DNA of 64,000 bases from contig CM055092.1 of assembly GCA_029204225.1 (NCBI GenBank), positions 44,570,309 to 44,634,308 on the forward strand, read 5' to 3'. The position numbers were made by a program, and so were the translations under genes. The DNA is from Diphasiastrum complanatum. Its lineage: Eukaryota > Streptophyta > Lycopodiopsida > Lycopodiales > Lycopodiaceae. Every line of letters starts with the position of its first letter. Position 1 is the first letter of the stretch. The notes beneath the pieces are model-generated. The model searched no databases. It saw nothing but the letters and a program-made list of their open reading frames with translations, and was not told the DNA's origin. Below, piece by piece: positions 36,040 to 48,214 of this stretch.

Positions 36040-36420
36040 TTTACCTCGGGCTTTTTTGGTGCCCTCGGGCGCCTCACGATGGGGAAGACCCTCGGACTGA
36101 GGCTGCTCCGTATACGTAAAAATAGTTTTTCTTTTTTTTCAAAGGAAAATGAGATATCTCCTTGCACGAAATTTGTTTTTTTTCAAAATTTTTTACATGC
36201 ACTTTCTAGATGTCGAAAGGTGCATGTAAAAAGCTTTACCTTTTTTTACGTGCACCATCTGCCCAAAAGGTAAAAAATTTACGTAAAAAAAAAAATGTAA
36301 AAAAAGTTCTCATGCGCGGAAGGTCACCTCCTCGGCGTTCTGGCAAGTACGGGAATTTACGTGACTTTGGGGGCGCTAGGCCCTTCCTTGGTGGAACAAA
36401 CCTCCCCGAAAGTCACCCTA
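36040..36420. mobile_element. Possible non-coding inverted-repeat element
   Basis: The left flank has GGGGAGTGACTTTACC and the right flank GAAAGTCACCCTAAATT, giving outer inverted GTGACTTT arms. Inside is a hairpin near 36188-36231 with TTTTTACATGCAC and GTGCATGTAAAAA arms. No coding region; class uncertain and no target duplication established. Confidence 0.4.
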
Positions 36421-37750
36421 AATTGCCCTCCTAATAGCCTTACCCACATGGGATCCCCGTGAGGGAGTTGTTGCTTTGGAGGATGATCGGTTCCGTCGCC
36501 ATTCTCAGCGCAGGATCATCATAACACCAGGCAGGCTCTTCATCCCAGCTCTTGTTGTTTACATGCAATCGCTTGATGTCTCAGATTTCTTTTAGCAGCT
36601 CTGTCTTATAGTTAATGAAACATCGGCAAAAGTGAAAAATGAATAATGCCCACTAAGCAGTTCAGCAGTCACTAAAGGATAAATTTTCGTCATGCAATTG
36701 GGATACAAAAACTCATGCTGTTAACATTCATATCCTAGCATTTCATCCCAAAATGCAAACAGATCATAGGCAGTTTTGGCTTCTAGAAGCACTCGTTTGT
36801 TCCATTACGTTTTTGCTAGGTTGTATCTAATTTCACAAAGCATAGCTGCAAACAGATAAAAGAGTATAAGCTTTCAAAAGCAATTGTTTTGGCCATTAGA
36901 GACTAGATAATGTTTGCTTATAAGCACATTGTAGGTAGTAATGGCTTGGCTGTAGCAGAACGAGAGGACGAGCCATTGTTCCCTCAATATATATGTAGAT
37001 GCATATTATCGAGCATGATGTTGGCTGTGAAATCCTACTCTGAAATTATCTTGGCCCGCTATTGTGCATAGAGGACAGAATTTTAGGTTCCATCCATGAC
37101 GGCTCCGGATATGAAATATCCTCCCCCAAGCTTGGAACTGGCAGTCAACTTGGAACTGGCAGTCAACTTCAAAGCTCCCACAATCAACCAAGAACTGCAA
37201 AACACTAGTAATGGTAGGTAGAGGCAAGAGGGATAGGTATACTCTCTCTTTGCATGTGCTCCACTCGTCACCTCACTGAGTGCATAGTAACTCATCATCA
37301 TGACAATTTCAATTGACTGTCAATTTCAACAAAAAATTGATTTTTATGTATTCTATAGACTCCTATCAAATTACCTATTCATTATGCGCCATAGACGCAG
37401 ATGAGAAACCAGTATAGCTGCCCTATTTCTAGGAGCGCTTCCATCAGGATCTAGAGAGTTGCCTCTTTCAACTCAATACCTTGTCGCAGGACTTCTTATG
37501 TTGATGATTTTATTTCTCATCAATCAAGTTTCATTCCCATCTATCAATAACCTTTTCATTTACCACATGGAAAAGCATCTCCGAAACATATTTGATGTGA
37601 TGTTTCCTTCAAACTACTATGAACTACTTTTTATAGCAGGCTTCCATACATTTATGAAATGCCTATAATTTTTATCATGCAAAAACCTTCAGCACCAACA
37701 ATATGCATGTATTTAAGATCCTCATTGGAAAATACAACTTGCTGCCAATT
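36421..37750. other. Unassigned interval
   Basis: A direct repeat CTTGGAACTGGCAGTCAA occurs twice at about 37132-37167. A 69-codon plus-strand frame (37459-37668) with EKHLRNIFDVMF could be decayed gypsy RT, but the match is too weak to call. Confidence 0.3.
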
Positions 37751-38150
37751 TGTTAGGGACCCAACCCCTTGGGTCCCATACCTTACTTGAAAACCAGACA
37801 TTGGACTAGGGCATGTTGACTTGACCAGTGACTTGTGGATCACATGAATGCCATTTGTCATGATCATGGACATGTGCTTGGCAGGGTGACTCCTACCTTG
37901 TTAGTATAAAAGGGGAGGAGTTCTTAGCTACCATTCACTCTATTTACCTAGGAGAAGGTGGATGGTAGTGTGCATGTGCATTGCCAGGATAAGAGCTAGC
38001 TAGGGGTAGGAGATGGCTGAAGGTGCTAGTGGTGGTATGGGACATGGTTAGTACTCGAGGTTGGATCCGTGAATTGTCTAATTGATCCACCTTCACAAAC
38101 TGTAGATTTTCAGATGTCTTTTTGTAAAAAGATTTAGAATTGTTGCATAA
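37751..38150 (+). repeat. Possible LTR with TATA box
   Basis: Begins TGTTAGGGACCC, and has TATAAAAG at 37905-37912 followed by a transcribed-looking purine-rich stretch. It lies upstream of gypsy coding remnants on the same strand. The right end and primer site are not found; a T20-type run at 38166 interrupts. Confidence 0.4.
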
Positions 38151-38289
38151 CCCTCAGTCGGGGTTTTTTTTTTTTTTTTTTTCAAAAAACAAAAACAAAA
38201 CAAAACAAAAAAAGACAAATTGGGCTCCGCTGCCAGCCAACTAGCTACACAGTTGGTTTACAGCTAGCTACTTAAAGGTGTTTTGTTCA

Positions 38290-40380
38290 AGATGCTAGGT
38301 AATTCTAGCACTGATTTTTCCCTTGTCGATAATTCTGTTTGCACATATTGTTGCTTTAATATGGCGGTATTGGCCCCCACAAACCTAATTTGGATGAATG
38401 GGTCAGTGGGACGCCAAGACGTAACAATTTTGTTTGATGATCGTTCCACAGACAATCTTATCTACTCTAAATTGTTGTAGAAGCTAAAGGTGGAAATAAA
38501 GAAAAGTAACCACCGTTATGTGGTCGAATTGGCCACGGGAGTAGAAAGTCAAGTCAAGTATGGGACCGGATAGTTCCATGTCTTCCTTTGCAAATTCAAG
38601 GCTATAAGGATAACATAGGCTTCCATACTATGAATCTAGACAAATTAGGCATGATACTTGGAAAAGAGTGGTTCTATGAGCACAATGAGTCATCAAGGAG
38701 GAACTATGGAACCCACAGTTTTTCATTCTTGCATAATGACTTACTCATAGAACTTAGTAGAAATGTAAATATTTTTTCTTCATACTTGCTTTCTGCTATG
38801 GAAATGTTTGAATACATATTGTAATTCTTATTTATCTTGATTAAAAGATTTTGTTCACACGGAGAATGTAAGTTACAAAATTGTACCAATGACTAACAAT
38901 CTAAAGGATGTAAATTCACCAAAGGGTGAAGCCTTTAGAAAAGCTAGACATGAATATAGTGACATTTTTCGAAAACAGTTGCAAGAGGGTGTTCCCCCCT
39001 CTAGGGGTCGACCATGGCATAGATCTTCCTCCAAAAAGCTCTCATGTATCTTTGTATCCTTACAAATGATTGTGAAAGACGAAGATGAAGTTTTTAGACA
39101 ACTGCAAGCCACGTTAGGTCTAGTAAAATCCCATGGGGAACTCTTGTTTTGTTAGTTAATAAAAAGGATGGAGGTACACTTCTTTGTGTAGATTATTGAA
39201 ATTAAACAAATCCACTAAGCAAAACAAATATCCCGTACCTCGAATGGATGAGCTAATTGATTGATTGAATGGTGCAAAGTGTTTACCAAGATCAACTTGA
39301 GATAGGGATCATTAGATTCAAATTAAAAGTGAGGATGTGAAATAACAAGGTCTAGGACTAGAGATGGCCATTGTGAGTTTCTTGCCATTTGGATTAACAA
39401 ATGCCCCCACAACATGTCAACAAATGATGAACGAACTTCTTTATTCATATTTGGGAAAGTTTTCAATAGTTTACGTAGATGGTATCATTATCTATAGTAA
39501 GACTTTGAGGGAGCATGAAGAGCTTTTCAAGTCTATCTTGACGTTACTAAGACAGGAGAAGCTCTTCACCAAAGAATCCAAGTGTGAATATTTTTTTCAG
39601 ACAAGACTAGTATATCTGAATCACATTAATTTGGATAATGGGTTGGAAATTTTGTACGTAGTAAGATTTATGAGTGGCCTATTCTCCTAACCATCGAAGA
39701 AGTCAAATCTTTTCTTGACTTCATTGGGTTTTTCATATATTCATCAGGGATTATGCGATAATTGCATTACCCTTGACAAATGTCCTCAAAGGGTTGAAGA
39801 AAACCACTTGGCACAATAAGTTCAATCCACCGATAACTTGGACTGAAGAGTTAAATCAAAGTTTTGTCCAAGGCATTGTGTGTTTATAGCTCCCATTCTA
39901 CACATAGTCAATCCTAACAAGCCATATGTACGTGCTTGAACGAGATGCTAGCGATTTTGTTGTAGGAGCAGTTCTATTTCAAGATTGTAGACCAGATGTG
40001 TTTGAGAGCAAAATGTTGGATCCTGCTCAAAGGCGGTACTCCACCTATAATAAGGAACTTTTTGTTGTGATAAATGCTCTTAAGATTTATCTATATGGAT
40101 CTAGGTTTGCAATTGTGATTGATCACCAAGTACTAAGGTGTATTTGTGATGTGGTAGACCGTCAGGGTTGTAAAGTGAGGAGGTCAGAGTTGCTCCAATA
40201 ATTTCGGTATGACGTTAAGTACCGTAAGGGTATGTCAAACTATGTCACAGATGCCTTAAGCCAAATTGAAGAGGTCAATCAGTTAATTTTATTTGAGATC
40301 CAATTCGATTTGTATCTATCCCTTGTTAACTTGTGTAACACCGACATGTATTTTAGTTAGATTTGGCAAGATGCGGGAGG
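38290..40380 (+). pseudogene. Ty3/gypsy protease-RT-RNase H remnant
   Basis: Plus-strand order: protease VTILFDDRSTDNLIY (the catalytic D-S-G is now D-D-R) and GKEWFYEHN; the pre-RT segment HEYSDIFRKQLQEGVPPSRG (38889-39155); VNKKDGG and CVDY at about 39150-39190; RT core with [21 protein letters not shown] and YVDGIIIYSKT (39364-39690; the D-D of the active site is D-G); and RNase H with RDASDFVVGAVLFQD, FESKMLDPAQRRYSTYNKELF and DHQVLR (39926-40201). It ends with KYRKGMSNYVTDALSQ. Gag and integrase are missing. Stops and frameshifts are frequent. At about 40380 it gives way to copia sequence. Confidence 0.85.
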
Positions 40381-40479
40381 GATGATAGAAGGTGAGTGCA
40401 GCAAGCAAGGTGCAAGAAGGTCTTACAGGAAACCTTGCAACGTGAGAGTCAGGAGACAAAAATTTGTGCTTATGACTAC

Positions 40480-41378
40480 TATCTTGGATTCACATGAGCC
40501 ACATTCATTTGTTGAGGCAGCAAAGGAGAACATATGGCATCAAGCCATGCAAGAACAATATGACTCATTATCAAAAATGATACATGAGATCTTCTGAAAT
40601 TGTCAATAGGAAAGCATCCCATTGGGTGTAAATGGGTCCATAGGAATAAATACCAAGCAAATGGGAGCATTGATAAGCATAAAGCAAGGCTGATTTGCAA
40701 AGGGTTATGTGCAGCAGGAAGGGCTGGATAATGATGAGACTTCCACACTTGTGGTGAAAATGACATCTATCAGGATGGTCTTGGCATTGGCTGCATTCTT
40801 TGATTGGAAGGTCCATCAGATGGACTTGAAAAGTGCATTTCTACATGAGCAGCTGGCAAAGGAAGTCTACATGGACCAGTCACAAGGCATCATGGCAAAA
40901 GGTAAGGACTATCTAGTGTGCAAGTTTAAGAAGGCATTGTACGGGTTGAAACGTGCACCCAAAAAATGGTGTAGCTGTGTTGACGACTATTTTCCAAAAC
41001 ATGTTATAAAGAGTAAAGCAAATTGTAATCTTTATGTAAAGGGCAAGGATGGGAACGTAGTCATTATTGTTCTCTATGTTGACGATCTTGTCGTCATAGG
41101 TAAGAATGGAAGCTGATTTTAGAGTTGAAAAGCTCATTTGTCTAATGAGTTTAATGTGAAATATTTGGGTTTGACTCAATTGCCTAGTGTTAGAAGTGTG
41201 GAAGAAAAGTTGTGTTTTCATTTCCCAAGCAAAGTATGCATGCAAAGTCTTGCACAATTTCAACCTGCAAGATGGCAAACCCATTTCCGCTTCCATTGAT
41301 ACCAGTTGCAAGCCTTCCAAGGTGGATGGCACACCTGTTTGTGCATATGTGTCCACTGTAATGTCTGATGATATGTAA
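40480..41378 (+). pseudogene. Ty1/copia RT fragment
   Basis: Plus-strand: HEPHSFVEAAKENIWHQAMQ (40490s), then in a new frame HPIGCKWVHRNKYQANGSID and KHKARL, then from 40709 a 135-codon block with MDLKSAFLHEQLAKEVYMDQ, LYGLKRAPKKWCS and the intact catalytic LYVDDLVVIGKN. A stop at 41114 is followed by SQAKYACKVLHNFNLQDGKP and the beginning of the inter-domain region, ending at about 41378. Integrase and RNase H are absent. It abuts gypsy RNase H remnants with no LTR between, so this is a chimeric junction. Confidence 0.85.
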
Positions 41379-42290
41379 ACAATGATACGTATAATGTCAT
41401 GACTCATTCGTACTGTCTCATCTAGACATTAAGCTCTCGTGGCTTTGAGCCTCCTCTGAGCAGGTGTTGTCGAGCCTACTATTGTCCCCTCTCGAACATG
41501 AGGGACAAAGTCCTCATCGAAGACTGAGACAAGATGCCCGTCATCCTGATCCTCACTCTCCTTAGACCCCTCCTCTACATACTCCTCTTCCTTTGAGGAC
41601 TCTGATCCTGACGATGCCTCGGGCTCAGACTCCTCATTGAGCATGAGAGCTCGTACCCTCTCCTGCCCTCCTCCTCTGTAGGTCCTGCACACAAGAATTG
41701 ACAAATTTATTACTGCCCACAAATTACAATAATCAGTTCAAAAATGTATTGCAATTGACAAGTATGAAGTGTCAACTAAGTAGCAAGTACTAACTTCTTA
41801 TTTCTCACGTGCCCTCTACATAGCCTCGTCATGGAGAAATGTGTACACATTTTCGTCATCCTGTGATCTTGGTGGCAAGTCTGGAACCTTTACCACATCG
41901 ATCTCATCTTGATTGATCTATGCACATGCCACAATGCACATTGAAATCAAGACAAAATCTGGAAGGCCGACATGTCAACAATTGTATAGGCAAACTGTAT
42001 TACATGATACTTTTGACTTCAAATTTGAAAGTTCAAACTTCAAACACACTGTGATTGTAGTCTAGTGTCTACTATCTACTTATAATTTTGAGATATTTTG
42101 TTTTGTTTTAAAGTCCAAAATGCCATGTTATTTTTTTTTGGAATCATGGTGAAGTATTTTTTGGAACACTAATACCCAAAACACTAAGCCATGAGCAACA
42201 GATAGTGAAAACTTTGTTGAATGGTTAAAGATGTTTTTTCTTTAGAATTATCTCATGGCTTGCCTCCCACAAGGGCAATAGACCATTGGA
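41379..42290. other. Unassigned interval around an acidic reading frame
   Basis: Apart from the minus-strand acidic frame listed separately, no repeat, LTR or pol motif is seen. Confidence 0.3.
41429..41684 (-). other. Acidic reading frame, possible last exon of an unidentified gene
   Basis: On the minus strand a TTGTGTGCAG acceptor-like site at 41685 opens a frame of about 85 codons beginning TYRGGGQERVRAL, with a Glu/Ser/Asp-rich centre (NEESEPEASSGSESSKEEEY) and the end STTPAQRRLKATRA before a stop. Such acidic tails occur in nuclear proteins and in some transposases; I cannot assign a family. A second open patch further upstream at 41815-41925 (DEIDVVKVPDLPPRSQDDEN) could be the preceding exon, but it contains a stop, and the splice phase does not fit cleanly. 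Confidence 0.3.
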
Positions 42291-42294
42291 TATA

Positions 42295-43057
42295 AGTCTT
42301 GTTCAATAGTCGATCTTTCTTTCAACAACCATATAGGTTTAGCCAGAAAGAGGTAGATGAGATTGGTAGGCAATCAAAAGAATTATGGAGAATGGGCCAT
42401 ATCAAGCCTAGTAAATCACCATGGGGTGCACCAATCCTTATAAAGAATACGAAAGATGGGGGTATCTAGGTGGGTGTGAATTATAAAGGTTCGAAAAAGG
42501 TTATTGTAAAAAAATGAACACCCATTATCTAGGATGGATGATATTAGAGTTTGTGTTGGTGGAGCTCACTACTTTACTAAGATCGATCTTAGGACAGGGT
42601 ATCATTAGTTTGGAATTAGATCAGAAGATGTACCTAAGACAAAGTTTGAGACTCATTATGGCCATTGTGAATTTTTTATCTTTCCTTTTGGGTTGGCTAA
42701 TGCTCCTACTATATCTCAACAGATGATGAACGAGTTGTTTCATCCATATCTAGGGAAATTTGTATTTATGTTTTAAAATGACATGCTCGTCCTAAATGAA
42801 ACACCTAAGGAACATGTGAAGTATCTACAAACTATACTAGGAATTCTTAGTCAAGAGAAGTTGTATGCCAAAGAATTTGAATGTGAATTCTTAAAGCATG
42901 AATTGCTTTATCTAGGTTAGAAAGTCACCTCCAAGAGGATGTAAAGTGATTAGATAAAATCTAAGGAACTGTTAAGTGGCCAATCTCACAAATTGTTAGG
43001 CGGTTGAAATCTTACTTAGGACTTATAGAATTCTTTTGGAAGTTTATTGAGGCACAT
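42295..43057 (+). pseudogene. Older Ty3/gypsy RT, interrupted by the chromovirus
   Basis: Plus-strand fragments: SLVNHHGVHQSL-type pre-palm, FTKIDLRTGYH, GIRSEDVPKTKFETHYGHCE, FPFGLANAPTISQQMMNELF, HPYLGKFVFMF, EHVKYLQTILGILSQEKLYAKEFECEF and a final SFGSLLRHI-type region. Several stops and single-base shifts break it. The domain is cut at 43057 by the insertion at 43058-49374 and resumes at 49375. Confidence 0.8.
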
Positions 43058-43415
43058 TGTAATAGATCCTAACACCACAGTAGGGCAAACACTAACTGAT
43101 CCACCCAACCTTGCCTACTCCCTGATATAGAGTAAGCCCCTCCTAGCCCAGTGTGAGGACTGGTAGCATGCTACTGCCAAGTGTCGGCCACGTGGCACTG
43201 ACGTGGCCGACTGCACGTCGGGACCCAACTGGGGGCCCTATCCTGCTGACAGGGTCCCTAGGCTGTGTTAGGCCCGCCATGGCTATGGACCGTGCTGGGG
43301 CACACTACTCACACTGTCTTGCCCTGTTGGTCATGTACGCTGGACACGACCCTGACTGTGGTATCTGACCTATCTGTGTTCTCTAGGGTTCGGCACTGGT
43401 TACGAGCTCGTAACA
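43058..43415 (-). repeat. 3' LTR of the chromovirus
   Basis: 358 bp, identical to 49017-49374 as read. The minus-strand start lies in a 16-bp palindrome GTTACGAGCTCGTAAC (43399-43414). It holds a G-box GCCACGTGGC at 43187-43196 and a second ACGT core (TGACGTGG) a few bases away. Confidence 0.97.
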
Positions 43416-43429
43416 CTCCCTCCCCCTTA
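43416..43429 (-). other. Polypurine tract of the chromovirus
   Basis: Minus strand TAAGGGGGAGGGAG, directly before the LTR start TGTTACG. The TAA stop codon of the polyprotein (43427-43429) is its first part. Confidence 0.9.
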
Positions 43430-46400
43430 AGAACCGTCTTGGTCCTCTAAGACAAAGTCTGGAAAAATCTTGCGAAGGACGCTGCCTCTTTCCCAAGTGG
43501 CATTCTCAACAGGCTGATCATTCCACTTAACCAGATATTCTCGGTATAGAGTATGACGAGTCTGCGTCTCTCTACTATCAAGAATTTCCTCTGGTTCATG
43601 TGGAGGTTGTTGAGGATCCAATGGGAGAACTAGAATACTGTCCCCTACCAGATTATCTGATCTGGTTAAGGCTTTTCGTAACTGACTTACATGAAAAACT
43701 GGAAAAACCTTACTGCTGTGTGGGAGTTCTAGTTCATAGGTGACCTCGCCTAGTCTCCTACTGATGGTAAAGGGACCACAATACCTTGGAGACAACTTAG
43801 CACACACTCCTGATTTGAGGGTTTTAGAGTCAACTGGGACTCTCAAGTAGACTCTCTCACCAGTGGAGAACTGCACATCCCGTCTGTGTGGATCTGCATA
43901 ATGCCTGGCTCGATCCTGGGATTGTCTAATGCTACGCTTAGCATGTTCTATCATCTGGTTTAGGTCTTCTAAAAAGTTTCTGGCTGCTTCAACTTTTTCT
44001 TGTTTAAACCCTACAGCTGTGGGTGAGCGTGGCTGAAAACCGTACATCAGCATAAATGGGCTGTATCCCGTAGCTGAATGTTTGGTACTGTTGTAAGCAA
44101 ACTCTAATATCGAGAGATACTCCTCCCAATTAGTCTGCCTCTTGCTGACGTATGCACGAAACATATCCTCCAGCACTTGATTTACCCTTTCTGTTTGACC
44201 GTCCGTCTGTGGATGGTCGGTGGTACTCATATTAAGTTTAGTATGGAGATGATGGAATACTGCCTTCCAAAAATTTCCAGTAAACTTACTGTCCCGGTCG
44301 CTGACTATGCCGGAAGGTAGACCGTACAATTTAAATAGCCCGTCTACAAACAACCTCGCTAACTCTGGAGCTCTAACGGTTGTTTTGGTCGGAATAAAAT
44401 GAGCCATTTTGGTCAGACGGTCAACTGTGACCCATATAGCGTCATTACCCTTTTGGGTTTTAGGCAGGCCTACTATAAAATCCATGGAGATACTCTCCCA
44501 TTTACCAGCTGGTATTTCTAAGGGATGCAACAACCCTCCTGCCTTTAAACGCTCTGCTTTATTTACTTGACATTTCTGGCAACTGGTTACATACTGGTGG
44601 ACGTCCTTTTTCATACTGGGCCAGAAAAATTGCCTACGAAGAAGCTCATAGGTCTTCTGTATGCCTGGGTGTCCCGCGCTAGGATTGTCATGACATTCAT
44701 ATAGGACCTGCTGCCTATAATCCTCTGAATTGGGGACACATACTCTATCTCTATAGAGCAAGTACTCATCCTGAATGGAATACTGTTTCCATTTGAATCC
44801 TTGAGTCAACTGACCCTCAACCACTAGGGTTTGCTTGGGTAATACAGGCTCAGAATCCTCAACGTCATCTGTCGACGTATACTCGGACTCATCATCATCC
44901 TCAACGGAAGCTGCCGTATTCTTGGATGAACTGGCACCAGCCCCGGGAACTGGTTCTGGAGTCTGTAACTGTCTGTTCTGGACTGAGTTCCAGATAATAG
45001 AGAAGAATGCATCATGCTGGCATTTCCCTCTCAAGGACTCGAGTAACTCATTACGAATCTGAGTAAAACTCAGCTCGTTTATCATAGGCATTCTGCTAAG
45101 GGCATCTGCTACTGTATTGAATTTTCCGCGCCTATATCTGATAGACATGTCAAACTCTTGCATCAACTCTGCCCAACGAGCTTTCCGACCTCTAAGCTCA
45201 GGTTGATTGCAAAGGTATCTGAGACTCTCATGGTCTGTCAGGACCTCAAAGTTGGCACCATACAAATAATGCCTCCAAGTCTTAAGGGCATGGACTATAG
45301 AAAAGAGTTCCTTTTCATAGGCACTATACCTAGTCTGTGCTGGCTCGAGTTTTTTACTCTCGAACGCAACTGGTCGTCCACCCTGAGTTAGCACAGCACC
45401 TACTGCAAAGTCGCTAGCATCTGTTTCGACCACAAATGGCTGATTGGGGTCGACGACCTTTAAAACTGGTGCTGTAGCTAAGGCTGTTTTGAGAGCATCA
45501 AAGCTCTCCTGTTGTGCGGACTCCCAAATGAACTCCTTTCCCTTCCCCTTAAGGAGATTTGTCATAGGGACTGCTATGTGAGCATATTCCTTGACAAATC
45601 GTCTGTAATATCCCGCCAGACCAAGAAAGATTTGAAGTTCCAAAATATTCTGAGGTCTCAGCCAACTGAGTATGGCTTTAACCTTATTTGGGTCCATCTT
45701 AATCCCATCTGAAGAGATAATGTGACCCAAATATGCTACTTCTTCAACGAAGAATTCACACTTGGATTGTTTAGCATAAAGCTTATGCTTTCTGAGCAGT
45801 CGAAACACCTTTCTGAGGTGTTTTAGATGCTCCTTCCTCGTTTTGCTGTAGACGAGGATGTCATCTAAAAATACGACTACAAACTTACCCAAGTATGGTC
45901 TGAGGACACTGTTCATCAAGGTCATAAAGGTAGCTGGAGCATTTGTGAGCCCAAATGGCATCACCTTAAACTCATAATGACCGTGACGAGTCCTAAAAGC
46001 TGTTTTCGAGACATCTTCCGATTTTATACGGACTTGATGATATCCCGATCTGAGGTCTATTTTGCTGAAAAACTTAGCCCCGTCGAGTTGATCAAACAAC
46101 TCGTCTGCTCGAGGCATAGGGTATTTATTCTTAATTGTGACTTTATTGAGGGCTCTGTAATCTACGCAAAGACGCATAGACCCCTCTTTCTTTTTCACCA
46201 ATAGGACTGGTGAGGCCCATGGTGAACTACTGGTCTGAATTTGGCCTTTCCCAAGATAGTCTGTTAACTGCCTAGTTATTTCTTCATCCTCTGTTCGGCT
46301 GACCCGATACGGAGGTTTAGAAACAGGTGCTGTACCTGGTACTAGGTTTATTACATGATCTACCTCTCTGCTAGGTGGTAAACCATGTGGCAAATCTTCA

Positions 46401-48214
46401 GGAAAAACATCTTTAAATTTAGACAATAAAGTTTCTAATTTACTGATTTTCTGCTGAATAGAACTGGAAATAGAAACTTCAGGAATAAACTGAAAGTCAC
46501 ATAAGAATACCTGATGGTCTTCGTCTCCGATTAGCTGACAGAGCTCTGAACTGCAGACCATAGGGCTGTTGGGAACATCATGCTCCCCATGCAACTGGAT
46601 CTCTCGGCCTTTATACTGAAAGCTGAGGGTGTTCTCCTGATAGTTTCTGTGGAGGGAAGGTCCTAAACTGTAGAGCCAATCTCTCCCGAGAACAATGTCT
46701 GTTCGATCCAGGTGCATTATCTGAAAGTTTATTTGATCTTGGTACCCCTGAATACCAAGATTTAACTTACTTACCATAGTTTCCCATATTTTTTTATCTT
46801 CACCCTTAGCTAATGAAACTATGTACCTATGCTGACTAGGTACTTCTGGTAGTTTAAGCTTTTTAGCCAGGGTGTGGTTGATGAAATTATGGGTTGCCCC
46901 ATCATCAACCATGACTCTTACTGACTGGTTACCAACTTTCCCATGCATACGTACTAGGTCATGCGGCCCAAAGCTGAAGGGTCTGGCTAGCATTGTAGAG
47001 GTCAGCTGGCAACAGTGTTCATGATCTTCATGATACACTTTGATCTCGGAAGCTGCCGAGTCACTGGGGAAACATACAGTCTGAACAAGATGAATTTGTT
47101 TTTTATCTTTCTTATCTTTTTTAGTGAAAGGCCCCTTGGGACACTGTCTGACTGTGTGTCCCTTGCCCATACACACAAAGCACAAACGTTCTTGTTTGGC
47201 TTTCTCAGAATCATCTGGTTTTAAGGGCTGTATGAGTGAAGGGCGTTTCTGAGGAGCTTCACCTTTAAATTTATCTTCTTTCTTTCTTTTTAAAAATTTC
47301 TTTCTAAATTGAAAGTCTTTCTGAGGAAGCTGCTCAGAAAGTGGTTGCTGTCTCGCTCTCTTCCTACCCACTGAATCATCATAGATTTGAGCATATCTGA
47401 GAGCTTGCTCAAGGGTAGTAGGCGAGTTTCTCTGGACCTCTACTTTATATTCATCTTTGAGGCCACGGACAAATCCCCTGATTTTTTGATAGTCATCCAT
47501 ATTTTTAATCTTTAAAATTGCCTCTCGATACTGCGAGATATATTGGATGAGGGACTTGTCCATTACTGTTCTTTCCCAGGCTTCCCAGGCTCTATCAAGT
47601 TCATTCTCTGGTAGAAATTCTCTTAGGAAAGCTTCTTCAAAAGCTTTCCATGACCGGGGAGTCTGCCCAGTCTCCTGGAGATTTAACCACCACTTATAGG
47701 CCATAGGCCCTAAAGAAAGACTGGCCTCAATTGCTTGCAAATGGTCAGGGGTCTGTTTAAGAGCATGAATGTTCTTCCATTTGCTGAGGAAGGTTTGTAG
47801 AATATCTGCATTTCTATCCTTCTCTTCCCCATTAAAAGTAGGAGGCTTTAAATCTTTAAAAACACTGGGGTGAGACCGTAAAGTCTCACCCGAAACTGAT
47901 GGAAGTGGAGAAGGGGATAACTGAGAAGTGGAGGGAAGGCTTCCTTTCGCGGAGCTCAAAATCAAGTTTTTGATTTCAGCGAACGAGTCGTCCACACTGG
48001 ACTTGAAATTGGCTAATGCCAGCTTCAGTTCATCCACTTCTGTTACCAATTGGAGGAACTGCTCCTTGGTAACTAGTTCGTCGAGTTCTTCGGCGAACTG
48101 TTCCTGTTCTTCTACTTCCATGGGTTCCTTCCCTTTTCTGTAAGTCAAGGCTTCTGTTTCAAGTTCGTCGAAGCCTCTCTCCTGGGGTTGATCAGGTCCC
48201 TGAGGAGTGGTCAT
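43427..48214 (-). CDS. Gag-pol polyprotein of a chromodomain Ty3/gypsy retrotransposon
   Basis: A 1595-residue single frame. Residues 110-290 are a retrotransposon gag capsid; the zinc knuckle [14 protein letters not shown] is at 345-358. Protease has DDGATH at 437-442 (D-D-G in place of the common D-S/T-G). RT spans about 630-830 with the active site FLDD at 782-785. RNase H begins at TDASD (D932) and includes YSAYEKELF and TDHESL. Integrase has the zinc finger H1175-H1182-C1212-C1215 and catalytic D1245, D1306, E1342. A C-terminal chromodomain-like segment (about 1540-1590; YLVKWND, ATWE) would steer integration to chromatin. Domain order gag-PR-RT-RH-IN-CHD is that of plant chromoviruses. 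The start is the first ATG after the leader, and the stop overlaps the polypurine tract. No break is seen; the polyprotein is expected to be cut by its own protease in cytoplasmic particles. Whether D-D-G lowers protease activity is unknown. Confidence 0.97.
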   Translation of the reverse strand: MTTPQGPDQPQERGFDELETEALTYRKGKEPMEVEEQEQFAEELDELVTKEQFLQLVTEVDELKLALANFKSSVDDSFAEIKNLILSSAKGSLPSTSQLSPSPLPSVSGETLRSHPSVFKDLKPPTFNGEEKDRNADILQTFLSKWKNIHALKQTPDHLQAIEASLSLGPMAYKWWLNLQETGQTPRSWKAFEEAFLREFLPENELDRAWEAWERTVMDKSLIQYISQYREAILKIKNMDDYQKIRGFVRGLKDEYKVEVQRNSPTTLEQALRYAQIYDDSVGRKRARQQPLSEQLPQKDFQFRKKFLKRKKEDKFKGEAPQKRPSLIQPLKPDDSEKAKQERLCFVCMGKGHTVRQCPKGPFTKKDKKDKKQIHLVQTVCFPSDSAASEIKVYHEDHEHCCQLTSTMLARPFSFGPHDLVRMHGKVGNQSVRVMVDDGATHNFINHTLAKKLKLPEVPSQHRYIVSLAKGEDKKIWETMVSKLNLGIQGYQDQINFQIMHLDRTDIVLGRDWLYSLGPSLHRNYQENTLSFQYKGREIQLHGEHDVPNSPMVCSSELCQLIGDEDHQVFLCDFQFIPEVSISSSIQQKISKLETLLSKFKDVFPEDLPHGLPPSREVDHVINLVPGTAPVSKPPYRVSRTEDEEITRQLTDYLGKGQIQTSSSPWASPVLLVKKKEGSMRLCVDYRALNKVTIKNKYPMPRADELFDQLDGAKFFSKIDLRSGYHQVRIKSEDVSKTAFRTRHGHYEFKVMPFGLTNAPATFMTLMNSVLRPYLGKFVVVFLDDILVYSKTRKEHLKHLRKVFRLLRKHKLYAKQSKCEFFVEEVAYLGHIISSDGIKMDPNKVKAILSWLRPQNILELQIFLGLAGYYRRFVKEYAHIAVPMTNLLKGKGKEFIWESAQQESFDALKTALATAPVLKVVDPNQPFVVETDASDFAVGAVLTQGGRPVAFESKKLEPAQTRYSAYEKELFSIVHALKTWRHYLYGANFEVLTDHESLRYLCNQPELRGRKARWAELMQEFDMSIRYRRGKFNTVADALSRMPMINELSFTQIRNELLESLRGKCQHDAFFSIIWNSVQNRQLQTPEPVPGAGASSSKNTAASVEDDDESEYTSTDDVEDSEPVLPKQTLVVEGQLTQGFKWKQYSIQDEYLLYRDRVCVPNSEDYRQQVLYECHDNPSAGHPGIQKTYELLRRQFFWPSMKKDVHQYVTSCQKCQVNKAERLKAGGLLHPLEIPAGKWESISMDFIVGLPKTQKGNDAIWVTVDRLTKMAHFIPTKTTVRAPELARLFVDGLFKLYGLPSGIVSDRDSKFTGNFWKAVFHHLHTKLNMSTTDHPQTDGQTERVNQVLEDMFRAYVSKRQTNWEEYLSILEFAYNSTKHSATGYSPFMLMYGFQPRSPTAVGFKQEKVEAARNFLEDLNQMIEHAKRSIRQSQDRARHYADPHRRDVQFSTGERVYLRVPVDSKTLKSGVCAKLSPRYCGPFTISRRLGEVTYELELPHSSKVFPVFHVSQLRKALTRSDNLVGDSILVLPLDPQQPPHEPEEILDSRETQTRHTLYREYLVKWNDQPVENATWERGSVLRKIFPDFVLEDQDGS

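Noticed and set aside
37459-37668. Gypsy RT active-site region
   Set aside because: Only a loose EKHLRNIFDVM resemblance; no ordered flanking RT motifs in any frame.
43153-43368. A 71-codon plus-strand frame repeated exactly at 49112-49327
   Set aside because: It lies wholly in the two identical LTRs and reads against the element; the repetition is due to the LTR pair, not a duplicated gene.
44824-47224. Several 60-77-codon frames on both strands inside the chromovirus
   Set aside because: All overlap the intact polyprotein in other frames and have no motifs of their own.
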